Below are positions 17,401 to 26,286 of a DNA stretch of 64,000 nucleotides, piece by piece (position 1 is the stretch's first letter; every line of letters starts with the position of its first letter). Below the pieces are notes generated by a model that worked only from the letters and a program-made list of their open reading frames with translations, was not told the origin of the DNA and did not search any database. Source of the DNA: Microbacterium sp. Leaf159 (GTDB lineage Bacteria > Actinomycetota > Actinomycetes > Actinomycetales > Microbacteriaceae). The position numbers and the translations under genes were made by a program. The DNA lies in assembly GCF_001423615.1 (NCBI RefSeq), contig NZ_LMOU01000001.1:2251954-2315953 (forward strand). The letters are read 5' to 3'.

Positions 17401-18492
17401 CTACCCGGCGACGACCTCGGCGATCGCCGTCCCCAGCTCGACCGTCGTGGCGGTGCCTCCGAGGTCGGGGGTGAAGGGCGCAGCATCCGCCCCTCGACTG
17501 AGCACGTCTTCGATCGCGCCGAGCACGGCGGCGCCGGCATCCGGGTACCCGAGGTGCTCGAGCATCATCGCGCCGCACCAGATCTGACCGATCGGGTTCG
17601 CGATGCCCCGGCCGGCGATGTCGGGCGCCGAGCCGTGCACGGGCTCGAACAGGCTGGGGAACAGGCCCTCGGGGTTGATGTTGGCGCTCGGTGCGATGCC
17701 GATCGTCCCGGTGCATGCCGGCCCGAGGTCGCTGAGGATGTCGCCGAACAGGTTGCTCGCCACGACCACGTCGAACCAGTCGGGGTGCAGCACGAAGTTG
17801 GCCGTGAGGATGTCGATGTGGAATTGATCGCGCCGCACATCGGGGTAGTCGGCTGCGACGGCGGCGACCCGTTCGTCCCAGTAGGGCATCGAGATCGAGA
17901 TGCCGTTGCTCTTGGTCGCAGACGTGAGGTGCCCGCCATCCTCCCCGCCCCGCTTCTGCGCCAGGTCGAAGGCGTACCGCAGCACCCGGTCGACACCGGT
18001 GCGGGTCATCACGGTCTCCTGCAGCACGAACTCCCGGTCGGTGCCCTCGAACATGCGCCCGCCGATCGACGAGTACTCACCCTCGGTGTTCTCGCGCACC
18101 ACGTAGAAGTCGATGTCACCGGGCTCCCGGCCGGCGAGCGGCGAGACGACCCCGGGCATGAGGCGGCACGGCCGCAGATTCACGTACTGGTCGAACGCGC
18201 GCCGGAACTGGATCAGGCTGCCCCAGAGACTCACGTGATCGGGCACGACATCGGGCCAGCCGACCGCGCCGAAGTAGATCGCGTCGAATCCGCTGAGCGT
18301 CTCGAACCAGTCATCCGGCAGCATCTGCCCGTGCTTCTGCCAGTACGCGGCGCTCGCGAAGTCGAACTCCTCGAACTCGAGAGAGATGTCGAAGCGGGAT
18401 GCCGCGGCCCGAAGCACCCGCAGCCCCTCGGGCATCACCTCGGTGCCGATGCCGTCGCCGGCGATCACGGCGATGCGGTGCGTGGTGGTCAT
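17401..18492 (-). CDS. Tartrate/D-malate dehydrogenase-type isocitrate/isopropylmalate family enzyme
   Basis: A 363-aa NAD-dependent beta-decarboxylating dehydrogenase. IAVIAGDGIGTEVMPEGL opens the fold; FDAIYFGAVGWPDVVPDHVSLWG and FDQYVNLRPCRL are the forms seen in tartrate/malate dehydrogenases rather than LeuB. Metal and substrate residues lie in VVRENTEGEYSSIGGR and in NLFGDILSDLGPACTGTIGIAPSANI. ATG 18492 has AAGGA about 6 nt upstream. It follows the peptide-transporter ATPase by 44 bp on the same strand, so it is likely co-transcribed; its link to peptide use is unclear. Assignment between tartrate and D-malate activity is open. Confidence 0.85.
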   Translation of the reverse strand: MTTTHRIAVIAGDGIGTEVMPEGLRVLRAAASRFDISLEFEEFDFASAAYWQKHGQMLPDDWFETLSGFDAIYFGAVGWPDVVPDHVSLWGSLIQFRRAFDQYVNLRPCRLMPGVVSPLAGREPGDIDFYVVRENTEGEYSSIGGRMFEGTDREFVLQETVMTRTGVDRVLRYAFDLAQKRGGEDGGHLTSATKSNGISISMPYWDERVAAVAADYPDVRRDQFHIDILTANFVLHPDWFDVVVASNLFGDILSDLGPACTGTIGIAPSANINPEGLFPSLFEPVHGSAPDIAGRGIANPIGQIWCGAMMLEHLGYPDAGAAVLGAIEDVLSRGADAAPFTPDLGGTATTVELGTAIAEVVAG

Positions 18493-18536
18493 GGGGTTCC
18501 TTCCGGGTACGGACAGAGGGGACGGAGGAACGAACC

Positions 18537-19553
18537 TCAGAGCACGTCCCGCTCGGCGGGGTGGTGGCAGGCGACGCCGTGGGTGTCGCCATGGTCGACG
18601 AGCAGGGGCACGACCTCGGCGCACACCTCGGTGGCCTTCCAGCAGCGGGTGCGGAAGCGGCATCCGGACGGCGGCGAGACCGGACTCGGCACGTCGCCGG
18701 TGAGCACGATGCGCTCGCGCGCCCGCTCGGCTCGCGGGTCGGGCACGGGGATCGCCGACAGCAGCGCCTGGGTGTACGGATGCAGCGGCCGCTCGTACAG
18801 CTCATCGACCGGCCCCTCTTCGACGAGCTTGCCGAGGTACATGACGCCGACCCGATCGCTCAGGTGCCGCACCACCGACAGGTCGTGCGCGATGAAGAGG
18901 TAGGTGAGACCGAGGTCGCGCTGCAGGTCGTCGAGCAGGTTGAGCACCCCGGCCTGCACGCTCACATCGAGTGCGCTGACCGGCTCGTCGAGAACGATGA
19001 CCTCGGGCTCGACGGCGAGCGCCCGCGCGATGCCGAGCCGCTGGCGCTGACCACCCGAGAACTCGTGCGGAAAGCGGTCGGCGTGGGCGGGGTTCAGACC
19101 GACCTGAGCGAGCAGCTCTTCGACGCGCCGCTCGTGGTGGCCGCGGTGCAGTCCGTGGATCACGAGCGGTTCGGTGAGCGTCGCCCGCACGGACTTGCGC
19201 GGGTTGAGCGACGCATAGGGGTCTTGGAAGACGAACTGCACGCGACGACGCAGCGCCCGCAGGCGCCCGCCCTCGAGGGTCGTGATGTCGTCATCGCCGA
19301 GCCGGATCGTGCCGCCGTCACTGGACTGCAGACGCGCGACGCTGCGTCCGAGCGACGACTTGCCGCACCCGGATTCGCCCACGAGACCGAACGTCTGGCC
19401 GGCGCCGATCGAGAGGCTCACATCCGACACGGCCTGCACGATGTCGCGCGTGCGACCGAACAGCCCACCGCCGACCTTGTACTCCTTGACCAGACCTTCG
19501 ACGGTGAGTCCGGTGCCCCCTCGCACGACCTCACTCACGACGCGATCACTCAT
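18537..19553 (-). CDS. Dipeptide/oligopeptide ABC transporter ATP-binding protein (DppF/OppF type)
   Basis: A 338-aa ATPase: Walker A GESGCGKSS, Q-loop FVFQDPYASLNPRKSV, signature FSGGQRQR, Walker B VIVLDEPVSALDVS, H-loop FIAHDLSVVRHL. The C-terminal oligo_HPY extension is present (LHPYTQALLSAIPVPDP) with cysteines in GCRFRTRCWKATEVC and VACHH, which in this family can bind an Fe-S cluster or metal. ATG 19553 overlaps the previous ATPase stop (ATGA). It pairs with the next ATPase to energise the importer. Confidence 0.92.
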   Translation of the reverse strand: MSDRVVSEVVRGGTGLTVEGLVKEYKVGGGLFGRTRDIVQAVSDVSLSIGAGQTFGLVGESGCGKSSLGRSVARLQSSDGGTIRLGDDDITTLEGGRLRALRRRVQFVFQDPYASLNPRKSVRATLTEPLVIHGLHRGHHERRVEELLAQVGLNPAHADRFPHEFSGGQRQRLGIARALAVEPEVIVLDEPVSALDVSVQAGVLNLLDDLQRDLGLTYLFIAHDLSVVRHLSDRVGVMYLGKLVEEGPVDELYERPLHPYTQALLSAIPVPDPRAERARERIVLTGDVPSPVSPPSGCRFRTRCWKATEVCAEVVPLLVDHGDTHGVACHHPAERDVL

Positions 19554-20557
19554 GACACGACCTCCTTCTGCCACTCGTCGACCCGCACGCACGCGGCCGT
19601 ATGACCGGCGCTGACCTCGACCGGCGGCGGCACCACGGCATCGCAGAGACCCGCGACCGCATGGGCGCAGCGCGGTGCGAAGCGGCATCCGTCGGGCCAC
19701 GCCGTCGCCACCGGTGGCTGCCCCGCGATCTGATAGAGCCGCTCGTCGCGAGACGACCGGCGGTCGATGCGCGGCAGCGATGCGAGCAGCCCCGCCGTGT
19801 ACGGATGCGCGGTCTCGTAGAACAGCGGATCGACGTCGGCGGTCTCGACCAGCCCGCCCGCGTACATCACGAGCACCCGGTCGGCAGTGCCGGCGACGAC
19901 GCCGAGGTCGTGGGTGATGAGCAGCACTGTCGTGCCGGTGCGCTGCTGCACCTCGCGCAGCACCTCGAGCACCTGCGCCTGCACCGTGACGTCGAGAGCG
20001 GTGGTCGGCTCGTCGGCGATCAGCAGGTCAGGCTCGTTCGCGATGCTCATCGCGATCATCACGCGCTGGCGCATGCCTCCGGAGAACTCGTGCGGAAAAC
20101 GGTCGACCCGCAGTTCGGGCGAGGGGATGCCGACGACGTCGAGCAGCTCGATGGCTCGCGCCTTGCGCTCTGCCGCCGTCGACTCGGGCCGGTGCACACG
20201 CACCGCCTCGATCAGCTGCTCACCCACGCGCATGACCGGATTCAACGCGGTCAGAGCGTCCTGGAACACGATCGCGATGTCCTTGCCGCGGATCTCGCGC
20301 AGCTCGGCATCCGAGAGTCCGACGAGTTCTCGACCCCGCAGCTTGATCGATCCGGTGACGACCGCCTTCTTCGGCAGCAGTCCCATGATCGCCATCGCGG
20401 TCATCGACTTGCCCGAGCCGGATTCGCCGACGATGCCGACGGTCTCACCGGTGCGCAGCACGAACGACACGCCTTCGACGGCCCGCGCGAGCCCGGCATC
20501 CGTCGGGAAGCTGATCGCGACGTCTTCGACCTCGAGGAGGATCTCTGCAGTGCTCAT
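19550..20557 (-). CDS. Dipeptide/oligopeptide ABC transporter ATP-binding protein (DppD/OppD type)
   Basis: A 335-aa ATPase: Walker A GESGSGKSM, Q-loop IVFQDALTALNPVMRVGEQ, signature FSGGMRQR, Walker B LLIADEPTTALDVTVQ, H-loop LITHDLGVVAG. The C-terminal peptide-transporter extension has AHPYTAGLLASLPRID and cysteines in GCRFAPRCAHAVAGLC. ATG 20557 overlaps the permease stop and its own stop overlaps the next ATPase. It is fourth in the binding protein-permease-permease-ATPase-ATPase operon. Confidence 0.92.
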   Translation of the reverse strand: MSTAEILLEVEDVAISFPTDAGLARAVEGVSFVLRTGETVGIVGESGSGKSMTAMAIMGLLPKKAVVTGSIKLRGRELVGLSDAELREIRGKDIAIVFQDALTALNPVMRVGEQLIEAVRVHRPESTAAERKARAIELLDVVGIPSPELRVDRFPHEFSGGMRQRVMIAMSIANEPDLLIADEPTTALDVTVQAQVLEVLREVQQRTGTTVLLITHDLGVVAGTADRVLVMYAGGLVETADVDPLFYETAHPYTAGLLASLPRIDRRSSRDERLYQIAGQPPVATAWPDGCRFAPRCAHAVAGLCDAVVPPPVEVSAGHTAACVRVDEWQKEVVS

Positions 20558-21456
20558 AGGTTCTTCCCCTGCGGGTCGAGGGCGTCGCGCAGTCCGTCGC
20601 CGATGAAGTTGACGCACAGCACGGTCACGAGGATGAAGAGGCCGGGGAAGTACAGCAGGTACACCTGGGGCGTGCCCACGTACCCCGCGGCCTGACTGAG
20701 CATCGAACCCCAGCTGGTCTGCGGCGGCTGCACGCCGAATCCGAGGAAGCTGAGGGTCGACTCGGCGATGATCGACGAGGCGACGGCGAGGCTCATCGCC
20801 ACGACGATGACGCCGGCGAGGTTCGGCAGCAGGTGCGAGACGACGATGCGGAATCCGGATGCTCCGATGCCGCGCGCCGCGTCGATGAAGTCCTTCTCTC
20901 TGAGCGACAGCACCTGGGCCCGCACGACGCGGGCGATGTAGGTCCACCCGAGCGCGGTGAGCGCCAGCACGATCGTGGTCGGCGACGGCCCGAGCCCCTG
21001 CAGGATCACCGCGAGTAGCGCGATGGCCGGGACGATGAGGAACAGGTCGGTGATGCGCATGATGAGCTCACCCACCCAGCCGCCGACGTACCCGGCGACG
21101 GCCCCGAGAGCCGTGCCGACGACCGTCGCCAGGAGCGCCACGGCGAGGCCGATCGCGAGCGAGATCTGCCCGGCGAAGAGGATCTCGCTCAGATAGTCGC
21201 GGCCCAACTCGTCGGTGCCGAGCCAGTGCTCTCCCGACGGGGGCGTCGGGCCGAGCAGCAGATCCTGCTGCCCCTGCGGGTAGGGCGCGATCCACCCGGC
21301 TCCGAAGCACGCGATCAGCAGGATGCTCAGCACGATGAGACTCGTCACCGCGAGCCGGTGGTGAAGGAACCCCTTGATCAGCTGACGGGTGGGCGCCTTC
21401 TGCGGATCCTGCTCGGCGAGGACCTCCTCGCGCCCGGCGATGCCTGCACCGCTCAT
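20554..21456 (-). CDS. Dipeptide/oligopeptide ABC transporter permease (DppC type)
   Basis: A 300-aa membrane subunit. Typical DppC features: an N-terminal soluble tail, HHRLAVTSLIVLSILLIACFGAGWIAPY (TM1), GEHWLGTDELGRDYLSEILFAGQ, and the ATPase-contacting loop EKDFIDAARGIGASGFRIVVSHLLPN. It ends GLRDALDPQGKNL, the usual DPR/DPQ-type terminus. About six TM helices. ATG 21456 overlaps the DppB-type stop. Confidence 0.92.
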   Translation of the reverse strand: MSGAGIAGREEVLAEQDPQKAPTRQLIKGFLHHRLAVTSLIVLSILLIACFGAGWIAPYPQGQQDLLLGPTPPSGEHWLGTDELGRDYLSEILFAGQISLAIGLAVALLATVVGTALGAVAGYVGGWVGELIMRITDLFLIVPAIALLAVILQGLGPSPTTIVLALTALGWTYIARVVRAQVLSLREKDFIDAARGIGASGFRIVVSHLLPNLAGVIVVAMSLAVASSIIAESTLSFLGFGVQPPQTSWGSMLSQAAGYVGTPQVYLLYFPGLFILVTVLCVNFIGDGLRDALDPQGKNL

Positions 21457-22418
21457 GACAGCCTCACTCTCGGGTCGAGCACCGCGTACGCGATGTCGGC
21501 GATCAGGTTGCAGATGACCACCGCGACGGCGACCACGATCATCCAGGGCAGCAGCACGTAGACGTCACCGGCGACGAGCGACTGCAGGAACAGCCGCCCC
21601 ATGCCGGGGATCGCGAAGATCTGCTCGGTCACGACGAGGCCTCCGATGAGGATCGCGGCATCGAGCGCGACGACCGTGACGAACGGCGCCATCGAGTTGC
21701 GCACCGCGTGCCGCCAGATCACCTGACGACGCGGCACCCCCTTGGCCCTGGCCGTTCGCACGTAGTCGCTCGACAGCGCATCGAGCATCGCCGCCCGCCC
21801 GAACCGGCTCCACGAGGCGACCAGCGCGATCATGAGGGCGGCGACCGGCAGGATCAGGTGCCGGATGTAGTCGAGCACCCCGGTCTGCCCCGGCGAGTGC
21901 AGCCCGATGAAGAAGAGCGGCGGCTCACTGAGACCGAATGCCTCTTTGGGCCACACCGCGAACGTCTGGATCAGGATGAGCCCGAACCAGAACGCCGGCA
22001 TCGCGATGCCGATGTACGACGCCCCGGTGAGCAGGTTGTCGCCGAGCGAGTACTGGCGGACGGCCGAGTAGACGCTGATGCCGCCGGCGATGAGCACCGC
22101 GATGATCAGCCCCCAGAAGGCGAGCTGCAGGGTGGGCCAGAGCGCGTCGCCGATCAGCGGCAGCACCGGGGTTCCGGTGCGGGTGCTGAGACCCCAGTCG
22201 CCGACGACCAGCGACCGCAGCCACAGGAAGTACTGCTCGGGAATCGACCGGTCAAGGCCCAGTCGTTCGATCTCACGGGCGATCACGGCCGGGTCGTGCG
22301 CCTGGCGGAGCTTGGCGAGCGGATCGAACGTCGACCGCACCGCCCAGAACAGGATGAACGAGGCGACGATGATCACCGGGATCGAGTACAGCACCCGTCG
22401 TGTGATGAAGGTGATCAT
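21453..22418 (-). CDS. Dipeptide/oligopeptide ABC transporter permease (DppB type)
   Basis: A 321-aa membrane subunit. ITFITRRVLYSIPVIIVASFILFW is the typical first TM; LDRSIPEQYFLWLRSLVVGDWGLST is the conserved DppB periplasmic segment. The cytoplasmic EAA loop is SSDYVRTARAKGVPRRQVIWRHAVRNS, followed by GGLVVTEQIFAIPGMGRLFLQS. ATG 22418 is 40 bp downstream of the binding-protein stop. It pairs with the DppC-type permease. Confidence 0.92.
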   Translation of the reverse strand: MITFITRRVLYSIPVIIVASFILFWAVRSTFDPLAKLRQAHDPAVIAREIERLGLDRSIPEQYFLWLRSLVVGDWGLSTRTGTPVLPLIGDALWPTLQLAFWGLIIAVLIAGGISVYSAVRQYSLGDNLLTGASYIGIAMPAFWFGLILIQTFAVWPKEAFGLSEPPLFFIGLHSPGQTGVLDYIRHLILPVAALMIALVASWSRFGRAAMLDALSSDYVRTARAKGVPRRQVIWRHAVRNSMAPFVTVVALDAAILIGGLVVTEQIFAIPGMGRLFLQSLVAGDVYVLLPWMIVVAVAVVICNLIADIAYAVLDPRVRLS

Positions 22419-22458
22419 GTCGCCCCGTTCCTGTCCTGCGCTGTCTGCCCGGCCCGGC

Positions 22459-24156
22459 TCAGCCGGCCAGGCCCCACTCGGCCAGGTTCCAGAACGGACC
22501 CTCGACCGGGTTGATCTGCAGCGGGCCGCCGACCGTGTCGCTCCACAGGAGCACGTTCGGCACGGCGTCCAGGGGCAGCGACGGCACGTTCTCGGCGATC
22601 AGCGTGTCGGCCTCGTGCGAGGCGGCGATGCGAGCATCCGGGTCGACCTCGCTGTCGACCTGCGCGAGCAGATCGTTGAGGCCGGGGATGTCGGTGCGGT
22701 AGAAGTTGATGCCGGAGAAGCCGTTCGCCTCGCTCGGGATGTTGACCGACGAGAACGTCGAGCTGAGCGTGGGGTCCGGGAACGTGTCGACGAGCGCCCA
22801 GATTCCGGCCTGGAAGTCACCCTGCGGCGCGATCGTGCCGAACAGATCGGCAGGGGTCACCTGGTCGATGGTCATCTCGAACCCGGCATCGGCGAGCTGC
22901 GACTGCAGCACCTGCACCGTGAGGTCGCGGCGCTTGTTGCCTGCGAGGGTCTTGATCGAGAACGTCGCCGTCTCTCCGCCCTTGGCCCAGACGCCGTCGG
23001 AGTTCTTCGACCAGCCGTCGCCCTCCATCAGCTCGTCGACCTTGTCGAGGTCGAGCGAGTACTGCGAGAAGTCGTCGGCCGCGAACGGAGCGACCATCGG
23101 CGAGTTGAAGCTCTGCTGCGCCTCGTCGATGCCGAGGCTGCCGAACAGGCGCGAGACGATCGCATCGCGGTCGATCGAGTAGGCGAACGCCTGACGCACG
23201 GCGACCGAGTCGAACGGGGCGGCGGAGTTGTTCAGCCAGATCGCCTCGAGGTTGCCGCTGCGGGCATCGACCTGCGACTGGATGCCGGGAAGCCCCGCCT
23301 CGATCTGGTTCAGCGCGTCGAGCTGCGGCGACGGGTAGAGCGCGCTCACCTGGCCGCTCTTGAGAGCCTGGAACGCCGCGGTGGTGTCGGGGAGGAAGAG
23401 GAAGGTCACCTTGTCGAGGTGCGGCTTCTCGCCCCAGTAGTTCTCGTTCGGGACGAGGGTGACCGAGGTGCCGCGGGTCCATTCGTCGATCTTCCACGGG
23501 CCGCCGCTGAAGTCGTAGCCGTCTGCCATCAGCGCGTTGCGGTCCTGGCCCTCGAGCAGGTGCGCCGGCATGATGCCGTAGACGCTGAACAGGGTGCGCC
23601 ATCCGGCGTAGGGCGAGCTCAGCGTGACGACTGCGGTCGCCGGGTCGGTGGCGTCGATCGAGGCGATGCGGTCGTAGCCGGTCTTGTCGAAGATGTCGTC
23701 GCCGTCGCGGATCTGCAGCGCCGTGTACTCGAAGTCGGCCGAGGTGATCGGCTCACCGTCGGACCACACCGCATCCGGGTTGATCGAGTAGGTGATGGTC
23801 TGGGTGCCGTCGTCTGCGACCTCGACCTCGGGCTCGGCGGTGACCAGGTCAGAGGGCACCGGCACCCACTCGTCGTCGACCTGCCTCGTCTGGAAGACAC
23901 CGGGCAGCGTCGGGATCTGCATGATGTACGTGCCCCAGATCGAGCCGCCGCAGGTGGCGATCCAGTCGGCGCAGTCGGGCTCCTGCTCGGCGCCGATCAC
24001 GATCTCGCCGCCGTCGACGACGGCGACCTCGCTCGGCTCGGGCGTCGCGGATGTCGGCGAGCAGGCTGCCAGCGAGCCGACGAGGGCTGCGGCGGTGAGG
24101 GCGGCGATGATGCCGCGACGGGAAGCGGGTACAACAGTGCGAAGGGATTTCGACAT
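22459..24156 (-). CDS. Peptide ABC transporter substrate-binding lipoprotein (SBP family 5)
   Basis: A 565-aa exported binding protein. The signal peptide (MSKSLRTVVPASRRGIIAAL, then TAAALVGSLAAC) ends in a lipobox LAAC. Family-5 features include VWSDGEPITSADFEYTALQIRD, FSGGPWKIDEWTRGTSVTLVPNENYWG, and VAVRQAFAYSIDRDAIVSRLFG. ATG 24156 has AGGAG about 8 nt upstream; an earlier in-frame start is less likely because it would precede the signal peptide. It opens the uptake operon. The likely ligands are di- or oligopeptides, supported by the peptidases nearby, but nickel- or sugar-binding members exist in this family. Confidence 0.9.
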   Translation of the reverse strand: MSKSLRTVVPASRRGIIAALTAAALVGSLAACSPTSATPEPSEVAVVDGGEIVIGAEQEPDCADWIATCGGSIWGTYIMQIPTLPGVFQTRQVDDEWVPVPSDLVTAEPEVEVADDGTQTITYSINPDAVWSDGEPITSADFEYTALQIRDGDDIFDKTGYDRIASIDATDPATAVVTLSSPYAGWRTLFSVYGIMPAHLLEGQDRNALMADGYDFSGGPWKIDEWTRGTSVTLVPNENYWGEKPHLDKVTFLFLPDTTAAFQALKSGQVSALYPSPQLDALNQIEAGLPGIQSQVDARSGNLEAIWLNNSAAPFDSVAVRQAFAYSIDRDAIVSRLFGSLGIDEAQQSFNSPMVAPFAADDFSQYSLDLDKVDELMEGDGWSKNSDGVWAKGGETATFSIKTLAGNKRRDLTVQVLQSQLADAGFEMTIDQVTPADLFGTIAPQGDFQAGIWALVDTFPDPTLSSTFSSVNIPSEANGFSGINFYRTDIPGLNDLLAQVDSEVDPDARIAASHEADTLIAENVPSLPLDAVPNVLLWSDTVGGPLQINPVEGPFWNLAEWGLAG

Positions 24157-24223
24157 GGTCGGATCTCCTGTGATCGGGCTACTGAGGGACAGTTCGGGAG
24201 TGCTGTCGTGCTGTGGTGGTCTG

Positions 24224-24252
24224 ACTCTAGAACTGACCCGGAAAGATAGCAA
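24224..24252 (-). promoter_or_regulatory. Promoter of the peptide ABC operon
   Basis: On the minus strand TTGCTA (24247-24252) and TAGAGT (24224-24229) are separated by exactly 17 bp, a good -35/-10 pair. Transcription would start near 24217, about 60 nt before the binding-protein ATG. Confidence 0.55.
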
Positions 24253-24257
24253 GCCTT

Positions 24258-24278
24258 TTAGTCAATGTTCGTGACTAA
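24258..24278. promoter_or_regulatory. Operator-like inverted repeat TTAGTCA-N7-TGACTAA upstream of the peptide ABC promoter
   Basis: Perfect 7-bp arms (24258-24264 and 24272-24278), with a spacer beginning AT. The site sits 6 bp upstream of the -35 box. Sites with the same AGTCA-N7-TGACT spacing occur at 26139-26168 (degenerate) and 29258-29287. Confidence 0.6.
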
Positions 24279-24286
24279 GGGCGAGA

Positions 24287-26119
24287 TCAGTGATCCCAGC
24301 GATCCCCCGAGAGCGTCCGCAGAGCGAGCTCGTGCATGCGCCGCTGGTCGATCGCGGCAGCCTCGAGACCCGTGGGCTCATGGCCGCCCTCGAAGATGTC
24401 GAGCACGACGTCGCCGCCCTGAGCGCCCAGCTCGTCGACGTAGCGCTGCACCCCGATGATGGGCGTCCTGGTGTCGATGGACCCCTGGTTGATCCAGACC
24501 GATGCCGTCACGTCGTCGAGGTACGAGATCGCCGAGAAGCGCTCGACCATCTCGGGCGGCACCCATGAACTCCACACCGAGCGCACCGCCGGATTCATGG
24601 CCGCGATCGCGGCCGTCCAGTCGGCGACGGCGACGTGTGCGAGCCCGCCCGCGAAGAGCTCGGGGAGCCGGCCCACGCTCAACAGCGTCATATGACCGCC
24701 GTACGAGGCGCCGGTGATGAAGGTCGACGCGGGGTCGGCGAGGTCCTGCTCGCGCAACCACGCGATCGCCGCCGCGACGTCTTCGATCTCGCGATCGCCC
24801 CCTGCTCCCCAGAACCCCTCACGGAACGCGCGGCCGAAGGTCACCGAACCGCGGTAGTTGAGCGAGGCGTAGGCGAAGCCGGCATCCAGCCACGCCTGCG
24901 CCGACGGGTTGTACGAGTCGATCGTGACGAGCATCGGGCCGCCGTGGATCTCGAGCACCGTGCCCCGGGGCTCGACCCCCTCGGGGCGCGCCCACCAGAG
25001 CTGCACGCGCGTGCCGTCGGCGCTCTCGACCATGGCTGACGCGAGCGGACGCCCGGCGGGCACGGGTGCGGGTTCGATCAGCGTCGCGCTGGTTGCGTCT
25101 GCGGCGATCTCGTCGATGTGCAGCGGAACATCCCACGTCGAGCGCACGGCCCGGATCGCACCGTCGGGCGCGTAGTACGACGCCCACTGGAACGGATGCA
25201 GGTCGGCGACGTCAGGGTCGGCGAAACTGCCACCCTCGGCCACGACCCGCGTCGAGCCGTCACTCTCCTGGATCTCGAGCAGGTGGTGGATGCCGTCGTC
25301 GATGTGCACCGCGAGGATCCTGCCCGACGGCGAGTGCCAGTCGACCGGGATCACTTCTCCGGCGAGCTCGGGCAGATCGAAGTCCTGGCGCTCGTCCGTG
25401 CGAACGTTCCAGATCGCGGGGCGCGCGAAGCCCGTGCGCTCGGTGTTCAGCAGCAGACGGTCATCGCCCGCCTCGGACGCGAATCGCACACTGCGCACCG
25501 GCCCTGCCGGGAGGTCGTCGAGCGTCGCGATCGTCTCGCCGGTCACTCCATCGACGACCGTGAGCAGCGGGCGACGGATGCCGGGGTTGTGCGCCGTCGT
25601 GTCGACCGAGATCAGCAAGCCGTCGGGCGAGATCTGGCCGTACCAGGCCTCGATCGGGTTCGAGTAGACGACTCGGGTCTCGCCCCAGGGCGCCGCCGGG
25701 ATGACGAGAACGTGAAAGCCGTCTTCGTCGACGACGGTCGCGACGATCGCGGATCCGTCGTACGACGACTCGAGCCCGCGCACCACGTAGGGTGCGCGAC
25801 CGGGCGTGAGAGCGATGCGCTCCGATCCGTCGACGGCGAAGGCCACGAGACCGCCGACCTCCGACCCTCCGTCGTCGTCGAGGTCGATCACCCATTGCCC
25901 GTCGGAGGCGAGGATCGCACCGACGCTCACCGGGAACGGCAGCAGTTCGCTCGGCTCCGCGGGTGCCCGCCAGACGCGGCCGCGGGCGCCGTCGGGGTGA
26001 TTCTCGACCAGCAGCGCGAGGTCTGCCTCGCCCGGCACCGGCCGCACCGTCAGGAGGTAGGGCACGGCGAACCTCGCGGCGAGCACCTCATCGGACGGAA
26101 CTGCGGGGACCTCGAGCAT
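24287..26119 (-). CDS. S9 family (prolyl oligopeptidase/acylaminoacyl-peptidase-like) serine peptidase
   Basis: A 610-aa cytoplasmic peptidase, no signal peptide. The N-terminal two-thirds has beta-propeller-like repeats (VRFASEAGDDRLLLNTERTG, WHSPSGRILAVHIDDG). The C-terminal alpha/beta-hydrolase domain holds the nucleophile elbow GASYGG (Ser), an oxyanion region EIHGGPMLVTIDSYNPSAQ, and a probable Asp in NQGSIDTRTPI and His in EGGHEP. ATG 26119 has AAGGAG 5 nt upstream; a TTG/GTG extension upstream is not needed. It cleaves short peptides or N-acylated residues. It is divergent from a TetR gene, with a shared operator between, and next to the peptide importer. Confidence 0.88.
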   Translation of the reverse strand: MLEVPAVPSDEVLAARFAVPYLLTVRPVPGEADLALLVENHPDGARGRVWRAPAEPSELLPFPVSVGAILASDGQWVIDLDDDGGSEVGGLVAFAVDGSERIALTPGRAPYVVRGLESSYDGSAIVATVVDEDGFHVLVIPAAPWGETRVVYSNPIEAWYGQISPDGLLISVDTTAHNPGIRRPLLTVVDGVTGETIATLDDLPAGPVRSVRFASEAGDDRLLLNTERTGFARPAIWNVRTDERQDFDLPELAGEVIPVDWHSPSGRILAVHIDDGIHHLLEIQESDGSTRVVAEGGSFADPDVADLHPFQWASYYAPDGAIRAVRSTWDVPLHIDEIAADATSATLIEPAPVPAGRPLASAMVESADGTRVQLWWARPEGVEPRGTVLEIHGGPMLVTIDSYNPSAQAWLDAGFAYASLNYRGSVTFGRAFREGFWGAGGDREIEDVAAAIAWLREQDLADPASTFITGASYGGHMTLLSVGRLPELFAGGLAHVAVADWTAAIAAMNPAVRSVWSSWVPPEMVERFSAISYLDDVTASVWINQGSIDTRTPIIGVQRYVDELGAQGGDVVLDIFEGGHEPTGLEAAAIDQRRMHELALRTLSGDRWDH

Positions 26120-26138
26120 CCTGACTCCTTCTGACCAC

Positions 26139-26168
26139 GTTGCCAATGGCGTTGACTATAACAGTGGC
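26139..26168. promoter_or_regulatory. Operator-like site overlapping the S9 peptidase -10 box
   Basis: TGCCA-N7-TGACT (26141-26157), continuing ATAACAGTGGC. It aligns with the hydrolase-promoter site at 29258-29287 in 21 of 30 positions. On the minus strand TATAGT (26155-26160) is a good -10 for the peptidase, so a bound repressor would block it. Confidence 0.55.
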
Positions 26169-26286
26169 TATCGTGCGCCGCCAGAGCTTGTCCCATTGTC
26201 GATGCCCCTGACAGACTGGCTGACAGCGGTGAGGTACCGTGATGTCTGCGCGGCCGCACGGCTGTGACCTGCGAACGGAGTTCTCG

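Noticed and set aside
17401..18492. leuB (3-isopropylmalate dehydrogenase)
   Set aside because: The GAVGWPDVVPDHVSLWG and SSIGGR-type segments and the catabolic transporter context fit the tartrate/malate dehydrogenase subgroup better; no leu genes nearby.
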